A stretch of 24,229 nucleotides of DNA from a virus: the IMG/VR virus record IMGVR_UViG_3300009502_001137, positions 1 to 24,229 of that record, one strand, 5' to 3'. The position numbers and the translations under genes were made by a program. Under the pieces are notes generated by a model that saw only the letters and a list, made by a program, of their open reading frames with translations, had not been told where the DNA came from and did no database searches. Positions 8,726 to 14,646 of this stretch are shown here, in pieces; position 1 is the first letter of the stretch, and every line of letters starts with the position of its first letter.

Positions 8726-8951
8726 CCTTGTTTTCCGACGGTGCCTTCGCCCCTCGCAGATTCAGCATCAGCGCCCGCGCCTCATTGAACATGCGCTGCC
8801 AAAGCTCGTAATCCTTCGGGTCCTGTTTCTCCGCCTGGAAAGCCTTCAAGGCGGCCGTTGTCACCTCGTAAGGTGTGTTCACTTCCAGCGTTGTCGCAGC
8901 AGCGGCATTCGCCGATCGATAGATGTCCAGTTGTGTCTTCATAAAATTCAT
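8721..8951 (-). CDS. Small hypothetical protein, tail module
   Basis: A 76-residue, mainly helical protein (QLDIYRSANAAAATTLEVN and onwards) with a Lys/Gly-rich end. An alternative start is the second ATG at 8940-8942. No family is recognised. It sits between a tail-completion candidate and the tail tube gene, so a tail-assembly role is possible. Its stop lies in the CTGAAA word array. Confidence 0.6.
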   Translation of the reverse strand: MNFMKTQLDIYRSANAAAATTLEVNTPYEVTTAALKAFQAEKQDPKDYELWQRMFNEARALMLNLRGAKAPSENKG

Positions 8952-8952
8952 G

Positions 8953-8975
8953 TTAATGCGTGAACTCCGTGTCTA
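8953..8975 (-). repeat. CACGGA-type word at gene junction
   Basis: On the minus strand the gap reads TAG, then ACACGGAGTTCACGCATTAAC, then the ATG. This is a degenerate version of the ACACGGATT word, and it begins exactly at the stop codon of the upstream gene. Confidence 0.5.
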
Positions 8976-9704
8976 AGTATTCACCCAGATGACCCCCGAC
9001 GGTATCGCCCCCGCCACAAACGCCCTTGCCCTTATCACCTGCCCCGCCGATGCAATGGGCGCCGCATACAGCCTCGCCGTCGATCCCGCCTTCACGCTCC
9101 CCGGCAGTGGCGAACTCCCGTCCACCGTGAACCAAATCTCCGCCCCCGCCGTCGCGCATGTAAGCGTCATTAACCCACCGTTAACGGCCCATGTCAGTTG
9201 AGCCACTGCCGCCGGCCCGGTCATCGGCGCCTCCAGGCACGTAAAGCTCACCAGGTGCGACTTGATCCCGCTCCCCAGCTCCTGCTTCACGTTCAGCGCC
9301 GCGATGCACGGCGTCTCCGGCTTCAAGTTCGCGATCAGCCCCGCAAGCTGGTATTGCTTCACCGTGTCCCGGATGCGACGCGCGATCCGCCGCGAAGACT
9401 TCCCCGTCCCCTTCGCGTCCCGGTTCAGTTCGAGATTCTCCAGCGTCTGGAATGACGGATACAGCGTCATCGGACCGAACCGGATATTCGGGTTCAGATC
9501 ATCCGCCAGCGTCGGCATCACAATCACCGCCGCCCCGCGGTGCCCGCCCTTGGCCGTCTGCACCGCCTGCAAGCGCTCCATCTCCCGCGCCACGTTCTCC
9601 TCCTCGTAAACCACGATCGGGATGTCCCGGAAGAAATCGTCCCCCTCCAGGCAATCCTTCAGCTCCCACGGCAGCCGATCAATAATGTCCAGCACGTCGC
9701 TCAT
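8973..9704 (-). CDS. Tail-completion candidate with C-terminal chitobiase/Fn3-associated-like domain
   Basis: A 243-residue protein. Residues 1-165 (VLDIIDRLPWELKDCLEGDD and onwards) look like a tail terminator or head-tail joining protein by position. The last 70 residues carry the pattern of the chitobiase/beta-hexosaminidase C-terminal or Fn3-associated domain: IWFTVDGSSPLPGS, then ARLYAAPI, then VIRARAFVAG. Such domains are beta-sandwiches on surface or carbohydrate-active proteins and are unexpected on a tail-completion protein. The start overlaps the upstream stop as ATGA. The first-domain function is inference; the C-terminal domain is a motif-level call. Confidence 0.6.
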   Translation of the reverse strand: MSDVLDIIDRLPWELKDCLEGDDFFRDIPIVVYEEENVAREMERLQAVQTAKGGHRGAAVIVMPTLADDLNPNIRFGPMTLYPSFQTLENLELNRDAKGTGKSSRRIARRIRDTVKQYQLAGLIANLKPETPCIAALNVKQELGSGIKSHLVSFTCLEAPMTGPAAVAQLTWAVNGGLMTLTCATAGAEIWFTVDGSSPLPGSVKAGSTARLYAAPIASAGQVIRARAFVAGAIPSGVIWVNT

Positions 9705-10282
9705 GGCACGCTCCTCGCCACCTTCAGAAACTCAGCGCTCACGATCTTCCCGTAATCCTCCAACACCTCCCGAATCCCGGTCCGAAACGGCGCCCGCTCC
9801 GGAATCACCACATCATGCGCCTCAGCCTTGTAGGCGACCTCCTTGACGTTCTTCCGCGACTTCTTTGCGAAGATCAGCAAGTTGGCGTTAGCCGCCTGGT
9901 GCAGCAGGCTCCCCTTCTTATCCGTCGCCAGCCGGGCCGTCCCGGTGCGCGCCTTGTGATGGATCACCCCGCCAAATTCATGCAGCGCCGCATACTTCAC
10001 CGGCGACCCGATAGACGACGTTGTCCTCGTCCCGCTCGCCACGGTGGGCGACGCCCAGGTCGCCCCGCGTAGCCGGTTCGTCACCACGCCCAGCCTGTGC
10101 TCATCCACCGGAAACGGCCCTTGCCCCGTCAAATGCTTCCGCATGATATTGCCCACCGCCATCTGGTTGGCCTTATCCATCCCCAGGCGGACCGCATCCA
10201 TCCCCCACGAAGGCATCGCCTTCATGGTCGCCAGCAGCGCCTCCGCCTTCGGAGTCAGCTTGATTTGGATGCTCTCACTCAT
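9701..10282 (-). CDS. Phage virion morphogenesis/tail completion protein (gpS/gpG-like)
   Basis: A 193-residue protein counted from ATG at 10280-10282; a GTG at 10283-10285 directly abutting the upstream stop would add one residue. The signature VKYAALHEFGGVIHHKA and the later VIPERAPFRTGI match the 'YAxxHExGG ... PARPF' pattern of the P2 gpS/Mu gpG tail-completion family, with HK97 gp10 as the looser relative. This protein would close the tail end that meets the head. It is directly coupled to the connector gene upstream and overlaps the next gene by 4 bp. Confidence 0.7.
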   Translation of the reverse strand: MSESIQIKLTPKAEALLATMKAMPSWGMDAVRLGMDKANQMAVGNIMRKHLTGQGPFPVDEHRLGVVTNRLRGATWASPTVASGTRTTSSIGSPVKYAALHEFGGVIHHKARTGTARLATDKKGSLLHQAANANLLIFAKKSRKNVKEVAYKAEAHDVVIPERAPFRTGIREVLEDYGKIVSAEFLKVARSVP

Positions 10283-10285
10283 CAC

Positions 10286-10945
10286 TCACGAAAGCTGATA
10301 CCGGATGAACTGCGCCAAAATCATCTTCACCATCGGTGCCAGTCCCACCTTTGCCGTCTCGCTCTGCGCGTTCGGTTTATCCACCAGCCCGATGCCCAGA
10401 TTGTCCCGCGCCGCCCACATCGCCTCGCACTGCCACATGAACGCCGACCGCAGCTCATCCGGCAGATCCGCCACCGCCCCGCCGTTATTCAGTGCCAGCG
10501 GGTCCGTCACCGCCGGCCGCGCGCTCGGGTAGCCCGCCTCCTCCGGTTCCTTGTCCTCAAACCAATACCCGCCCGACCAGGTCGCCCGCACCTGCAGCGG
10601 CCACCGACCCAGCGTGTAGCCAAAATGCAACAGCCCATTCTCGTAATTCACGTTGATCGGCTGCCCCGTGATCTCCGTCCACGAGTCCGTCTGGAAATAC
10701 CGCATCTCCACCTTCTTGATCCCGCTGAGCGGGAACCCCGGCAAATAATAGTGCGGCCGGTCCCCGGAGAACACGATGGTCTGATCCTCCTTATATCCCA
10801 GCCGCCGGTTAGTGAACTGCTCAAACGCCCCGCGCACGCCAGCCCCGAGCATCTGCAGCGACAGGTCAAACTTCGACTCCCCCGCCAGCGATCCCGCCAG
10901 CAGCCCCCGCTTCAGCGTGTCCAGATTTGTAAGTCCGCAGTTCAT
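10286..10945 (-). CDS. Head-tail connector (gp6-like)
   Basis: A 219-residue protein. The N-terminal helical half (LDTLKRGLLAG to FEQFTNRRLGY) followed by a small beta part with YYLPGFPLSGIKKVEMRY and later PDELRSAFMWQC matches gp6-like head-tail connectors, which form a ring under the portal. Position between capsid and tail-completion genes agrees. The ATG at 10943-10945 is preceded by a long GAACCT-type word array with no clear SD. Confidence 0.7.
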   Translation of the reverse strand: MNCGLTNLDTLKRGLLAGSLAGESKFDLSLQMLGAGVRGAFEQFTNRRLGYKEDQTIVFSGDRPHYYLPGFPLSGIKKVEMRYFQTDSWTEITGQPINVNYENGLLHFGYTLGRWPLQVRATWSGGYWFEDKEPEEAGYPSARPAVTDPLALNNGGAVADLPDELRSAFMWQCEAMWAARDNLGIGLVDKPNAQSETAKVGLAPMVKMILAQFIRYQLS

Positions 10946-10950
10946 TCAGT

Positions 10951-11008
10951 TTGTTCGGTATTCGGTGTTCCAGGTTCGAGGTTCGAGGTTCAAGGTTCGA
11001 CGGTTCGG
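10951..11008 (-). repeat. CGAACCT tandem word array at gene junction
   Basis: On the minus strand, at least six degenerate copies of a CGAACCT/CGAATAC word run from the stop of the 58-aa gene to the connector start. The same family occurs before the lipase start (20919-20942) and inside the lipase gene (20450-20490). Confidence 0.75.
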
Positions 11009-11013
11009 TTTGC

Positions 11014-11190
11014 TCAAGCCGCCATCTCCGCCAGCTCCCGCTTCGTCACGTGCCGGTCCTCGCGTATCATTCGGTTCAGCGGTGGCCGGCGCATCATCCT
11101 GTCCTCGCCGCACACCACGCCCCGCTCACCACGCGGAAACAGCTTCACCGCCGCATCCCGCTTCCGCCTCGGTTTCAAGTTCGCTGTCAT
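11014..11190 (-). CDS. Small basic protein (58 aa), capsid module
   Basis: ATG at 11188-11190, TGA at 11014-11016. It reads MTANLKPRRKRDAAVKLFPR and ends VTKRELAEMAA. It is strongly basic, with two Met/Arg clusters (RMMRRPP, NRMIREDR). The frame fits the gap between the decoration-protein and connector genes, and a word array begins directly after its stop, as for its neighbours. Function is unknown; a nucleic-acid or capsid-interior role would suit its charge. SD is weak. Confidence 0.5.
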   Translation of the reverse strand: MTANLKPRRKRDAAVKLFPRGERGVVCGEDRMMRRPPLNRMIREDRHVTKRELAEMAA

Positions 11191-11212
11191 ACTTCACGTT
11201 TCAGGTAAGGCC

Positions 11213-11242
11213 CGGCGGCGGAGCTCTAAAAATCCGCCGCCG
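11213..11242 (-). other. Perfect 10-bp stem-loop between capsid genes
   Basis: CGGCGGCGGA (11213-11222) and TCCGCCGCCG (11233-11242) are exact inverted repeats around a 10-nt loop that reads TTTTTAGAGC on the transcribed strand. No U-run follows the stem, so it is not a classical intrinsic terminator. mRNA processing, stability or attenuation downstream of the capsid gene is possible. Confidence 0.6.
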
Positions 11243-11260
11243 AGCGTGTCCCACCCAAGT

Positions 11261-12028
11261 CTAGTTCCCGTAACGGTTCGGCTTGTATACTACCCGCAAG
11301 TTCAGGTTGGTAAGCACCGCGTTGTTCCCGTTCGTGATGTAATTGAGCCGTAGATAGCCCAGCGAGTTCAGCGTCACGTTGGTGTAGCCGCTCACCGCCG
11401 TCGTCCCGGACGCCGTCACCGGAAACACCACCGCCGACGGCACCCAGTTCACACCATCCCCGGAACCATCAAACACCGCCGTTACCGCCGTCGTCCCGGC
11501 CGCCATCAGCTTGAACGACATCTGCAAGCCGATGTCCCCATATTTGGTCAACGGGATCGTCTGCGTGTAGTTCGTCGCCGAGTTCACCCCAATGCACTGG
11601 TTGGTGGTCGACGACCCGTCCAAGGCGATGCCGTTGGTTTGCACCAGCGCCGTTGCCCCGTATTGCGTCCGCTGCGAAGGCTGGTTCTGCGCCCCGGCCG
11701 TCATCAAGCCCAGCGTCGCCACCAGGGCCACCGCTGCCAGCTTAATGAACCGGCAAGCCAGCGCCGCATACTGCTGTGCGCTCACTTCGCCCTCCTGGTC
11801 CTTCTGGAAGGCTCGGCCGTCCACGCTCACAAACTCCTTGGCCCGCACCTTCACCTTCTTCGGCTCCGCCTTGGCTCGCGCCTCCAGCTCGGCGTTGATG
11901 GCGTCCAGCACATCCTGGGCGTCCTTGTTATCCGGCGTCCGGGACAGCACATCGGCCGCCTCAGCCTTCATCTGGCTCAGCTCAGCCGCCGTCCCGCCCG
12001 CGATCAATTTCTTAGTCTTCGAATCCAC
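11261..12028 (-). CDS. Probable capsid decoration protein with internal signal-peptide-like segment
   Basis: 255 residues; GTG start at 12026-12028 with an AAGGAAAG SD-like stretch upstream. Residues 1-90 are charged and helical and end in a small domain (VKVRAKEFVSVDGRAF) like short phage head accessory domains. Residues 93-112 are hydrophobic (FIKLAAVALVATLGLMTAGA) and look exactly like an N-terminal signal peptide with AGA before QNQ, but placed internally. Residues 115-255 are Thr/Asn-rich and beta-type. It may be a fusion of a cytoplasmic head protein with an exported one. Its position just after the major capsid gene suggests decoration; this is inferred. Confidence 0.55.
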   Translation of the reverse strand: MDSKTKKLIAGGTAAELSQMKAEAADVLSRTPDNKDAQDVLDAINAELEARAKAEPKKVKVRAKEFVSVDGRAFQKDQEGEVSAQQYAALACRFIKLAAVALVATLGLMTAGAQNQPSQRTQYGATALVQTNGIALDGSSTTNQCIGVNSATNYTQTIPLTKYGDIGLQMSFKLMAAGTTAVTAVFDGSGDGVNWVPSAVVFPVTASGTTAVSGYTNVTLNSLGYLRLNYITNGNNAVLTNLNLRVVYKPNRYGN

Positions 12029-12081
12029 AATCTTTCCTTTCGTTATCTGTTTATGTTTCGGTTAAAGCCGTGGGTCGGGGC

Positions 12082-12110
12082 TCTTAACCCTCAACCCTCA
12101 GCCCTCAACC
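12082..12110 (-). repeat. GGGTTGA tandem word at gene junction
   Basis: On the minus strand, three to four copies of GGGTTGA/GGGCTGA lie in the 88-bp gap after the capsid gene stop. The rest of the gap holds the SD-like region of the next gene. Confidence 0.75.
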
Positions 12111-12116
12111 ATTTAG

Positions 12117-13616
12117 CTACTGAGCCGCCAAGGTCAGCACCGCGATCGGCTTCAGGTTATCGTTCCCCGCCAGCGTCTTGAGCTTCACGCCCGCCCGGCA
12201 CAGGCACCGGAACGCCCGCATGTTCTCCGCGAACTTGATGTCGTCGCTCGTTGCCAGCTCAATATCCTGCCGCAGCCCGACCGCCTGGCCTTCCGGATCA
12301 CCAAACGCCGCCACTGCGCTCCCGGCCGTGTTCGTCGTGGGACCCACGGCCGGCAGCTTCACCGGGTAGCCCAGGATGCTGCCGATGCCGCCCGGCGTCG
12401 GCGCCTCCGTGTAGGTCTGGAACAGCGGACGGCCGTTCTTATCCCGCACCGCCAGGGCGCGGATCAACATCTGCGGGTGCATCCACCAGCAAGCCTTGCG
12501 CTTCAGCACCTGCGGGCTCACGGTCAGCAGCGTGTTCTGCCAATCCTCAAGCTGCGTCCCTTCCACCGTGGTATTGCCGGCGGCAGCGGCCGCTGCCAGC
12601 TTCGTGTTCGCGCTCGCGGCATTGAAGATGCCCACGTAGCCCGCGTTGGTCTGGTCGGCCGCGCCGCTCCCGACGAACGCCGCCGTGTCCAGGCCGAACG
12701 CCACGCTCTGCAAGAGCTGCTTCATCAGGAACGGAGCCATATCCACCGAGGAATCCGCCAGCAACTCGCGGGCGGACAGCAGGTAAACGGCCAGCGTCTG
12801 AATGGTCAGCGTCACCGAGCTGCCCGTGAAGGCGCCCTCCGTGATGGCCGTGCCTTCACCCGACCCGCCCGTTCCCGAGCCGATCCAATAAAACTGCGGA
12901 CGAGCGGTGGCCACCGGCACCAGGTTGGTCCGGGCGCCCACGTTCAGCACATCCAGCGTGCTCCAGTCGCCGTAATCCTGCAGCGTGTCATAGATCGTCT
13001 TGAACCATTCGCTCGGGATCGTTGCCTGCCCCAGGGAAGTGTCCACGCCCGTCAGCGCCTTGTGCTGCGTCCGAGCCGTCTCCAGCGTCTTCTGCCACTC
13101 CGTGGGCAGCTTGCTGTAGTCGCCGGGGAAACAGATCGCCCGCGCGCTCGCATTGAACCACGCCCGCATCTCGTCATTATCGGCCAGCGCCTTCTCCACG
13201 GGATCACGGAAGGAAGACCGCGCATTCAGCGCAATCGCCTTCTGCACCTTCACCATCTGGCGCATCGACGTGTCGAAGTCATTCACCGTGTTCTTCACCT
13301 TGGTCAGTTCCTCCAGGGCCTTCTTGACCTCTTTGTCCGAGCGATCCAGATCGCTGGCCACCTGGTCAAACCGGCTCTTGTGCGTCTTCTGCTCATTGGC
13401 GGCTTCCTCCACGCCCTTGAGCACCTTGGACTGGAACTCCTCCTCGGGCATCACCGTGCCCAGCATCGGAATCACCGCCAGGCACAGCAGCGCCGCCTTC
13501 GGGTAGAAGGCCACCAACGCCACCGCTACAATCGCCAGCACCATAAATGCCAGCCCCAACACCAACCGCCGGCCTCGCAGCATCGGCAGCATGAACTTCT
13601 TGATCTTGTTTCTCAT
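12117..13616 (-). CDS. Major capsid protein (HK97 fold) with N-terminal membrane-like segment
   Basis: 499 residues from ATG at 13614-13616. Residues 60-140 form a charged coiled coil (delta/scaffold domain), and the rest has HK97-type capsid signatures: TIQTLAVYLLSARELLADSS, then GRPLFQ and ILGYPVKLPAVG. The gene follows the prohead protease, as expected. Residues 18-55 form a strongly hydrophobic double segment (LVLGLAFMVLAIVAVALVAF then a second stretch), which is very unusual for a capsid subunit. A start at Met56 (13449-13451) would remove it but lacks an SD. A longer upstream frame overlaps the protease gene and is rejected. Confidence 0.8.
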   Translation of the reverse strand: MRNKIKKFMLPMLRGRRLVLGLAFMVLAIVAVALVAFYPKAALLCLAVIPMLGTVMPEEEFQSKVLKGVEEAANEQKTHKSRFDQVASDLDRSDKEVKKALEELTKVKNTVNDFDTSMRQMVKVQKAIALNARSSFRDPVEKALADNDEMRAWFNASARAICFPGDYSKLPTEWQKTLETARTQHKALTGVDTSLGQATIPSEWFKTIYDTLQDYGDWSTLDVLNVGARTNLVPVATARPQFYWIGSGTGGSGEGTAITEGAFTGSSVTLTIQTLAVYLLSARELLADSSVDMAPFLMKQLLQSVAFGLDTAAFVGSGAADQTNAGYVGIFNAASANTKLAAAAAAGNTTVEGTQLEDWQNTLLTVSPQVLKRKACWWMHPQMLIRALAVRDKNGRPLFQTYTEAPTPGGIGSILGYPVKLPAVGPTTNTAGSAVAAFGDPEGQAVGLRQDIELATSDDIKFAENMRAFRCLCRAGVKLKTLAGNDNLKPIAVLTLAAQ

Positions 13617-13619
13617 AAC

Positions 13620-13658
13620 GTTGTGTCTATCTCTCTTTCTTTGGTTTGTGTTCTCTGC
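13620..13658 (-). repeat. Purine-rich leader before the capsid gene
   Basis: On the minus strand the gap reads CGCAGAGAACACAAACC and then AAAGAAAGAGAGATAG before the start. It is weakly repetitive (AGAGA, ACACA) and belongs to the same class of junction sequence. It may act as the SD region. Confidence 0.4.
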
Positions 13659-13660
13659 GG

Positions 13661-14401
13661 TCAAATTCGCCGCAGTTGTTTTTCTATTGCATCCAGGAAC
13701 GCCTTGCGCTTCTGCTGCCTGGCCTGGCTGGCGGCAGCAGACTCCTCTGCCAGCCCGGCGGTTTCGCGCTTGCTTCGCTCCGTGGAAATCCATTCAAGGT
13801 CCGAATCATTCAGCACCCCGGCCTTGTAACTCTTCGCCAGCGCATTCGGGTTCACACCCATCACGCACGCGCTCAGCTCAATCTGTTGCTGCACCACATA
13901 AATGGTGTTCGGCTGCCGCATCCCCGCCCCGATCCCCAGCTCCGCCATCTGTTGGCTCCATATCGGCTTGCCCGGCCGCGACGACGCCGGCAGGATCTGC
14001 GCCCCGCTCCAATCCTCCGACCACTGGTCATGGCCCAGCGAAGTCAGGATCAGCTCCGGCAGGAACCCGGCGCTAACGGCCTTCAGGTAGCCGGCCTTCG
14101 TCATCGCCCAGCCAAACTGCGCCAGCTTGTTCTCCGCCACGTCCACCGCCCATTGCACCGTCTCAATGAGCCGGCGCCCTTCCACCTTGAAATCGAGGAT
14201 CTTCCCCAGGGTGAACTCAATCGACCCATACCGATGCGAATCCACGAACGGCCCGTTCTTCGTCAGCCGGTCAAACCGCCACCCATCAGCCCGTATCACT
14301 TCCCGGTCCGCGTCCAAAGTCTGGTCAGACGCCACGTATTCCAGGATGGCCTGCTTCTCATCCAGCACCTTCGTTTCAGGATTGATCTCGCGTATCAACA
14401 T
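13661..14401 (-). CDS. Prohead protease (S78-like, HK97 family)
   Basis: A 246-residue serine protease that would trim the capsid delta domain during maturation. The catalytic pattern is visible: His56 in VDSHRYG, Ser110 in KAVSAGFLP, and a later IELSACVMGVNPNA (Glu175) equivalent to the 'ELSxVxxPANPxA' motif of the family. A 55-residue stretch between Ser110 and that motif is longer than usual. The C-terminus (180-246) is charged and helical. It lies directly upstream of the capsid gene. ATG is at 14399-14401. Confidence 0.85.
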   Translation of the reverse strand: MLIREINPETKVLDEKQAILEYVASDQTLDADREVIRADGWRFDRLTKNGPFVDSHRYGSIEFTLGKILDFKVEGRRLIETVQWAVDVAENKLAQFGWAMTKAGYLKAVSAGFLPELILTSLGHDQWSEDWSGAQILPASSRPGKPIWSQQMAELGIGAGMRQPNTIYVVQQQIELSACVMGVNPNALAKSYKAGVLNDSDLEWISTERSKRETAGLAEESAAASQARQQKRKAFLDAIEKQLRRI

Positions 14402-14424
14402 AGGTTTTTGCTCTCGACTCTCGA
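14402..14424 (-). repeat. GTCGAGA tandem word at gene junction
   Basis: On the minus strand two copies of GTCGAGA and then GCAAAAACCT precede the protease ATG. The first copy adjoins the TAG of the upstream gene. The same word, GAGTCGAGAGCCAAAA, precedes the start at 19689. Confidence 0.7.
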
Positions 14425-14619
14425 CTACCGCCCCGGCATCACCGCCATCACCGGCAGCTTGGATCGTAAATGCTCCGCCATCTCCCGTTCATCGCTGAAC
14501 GCTGCCTCGCCCAGCCGATAAGACAGCCCGCCAGCGGACGCCGCCACCGTCCGGCTCTTCCGGTCCCGGCTCAGTTCCACGCCCGCCCCGACCGCTTTTT
14601 TGAGTTTCCGCAAATTCAT
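14425..14619 (-). CDS. Small basic hypothetical protein (64 aa)
   Basis: MNLRKLKKAVGAGVELSRDR onwards, ending LPVMAVMPGR. A basic N-terminus is followed by a short alpha/beta pattern. It fills the space between portal and protease, with word arrays on both sides. No family is recognised; a small head-assembly protein is possible. Confidence 0.55.
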   Translation of the reverse strand: MNLRKLKKAVGAGVELSRDRKSRTVAASAGGLSYRLGEAAFSDEREMAEHLRSKLPVMAVMPGR

Positions 14620-14646
14620 TTAGTGTCTTTCGTGTCTTTCGTGGTT
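14620..14646 (-). repeat. CACGAAAGA tandem word at gene junction
   Basis: On the minus strand the portal stop TAA is followed at once by two copies of CACGAAAGA, then CACTAA and the ATG of the 64-residue gene. This fills the whole junction. Confidence 0.8.

Noticed and set aside
7754-8788. 344-codon plus-strand frame opposite the tail tube gene
   Set aside because: His/Arg/Pro-rich antisense translation of the tail tube gene, with no recognisable domain.
13617-13793. Upstream extension of the capsid frame
   Set aside because: It overlaps the prohead protease gene in another frame and gives an Arg/Gln-rich leader. ATG 13616 is the better start.
12477-13829. 450-codon plus-strand frame opposite the capsid gene
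   Set aside because: Antisense shadow. The minus strand carries a clear HK97-fold capsid protein over the same bases.
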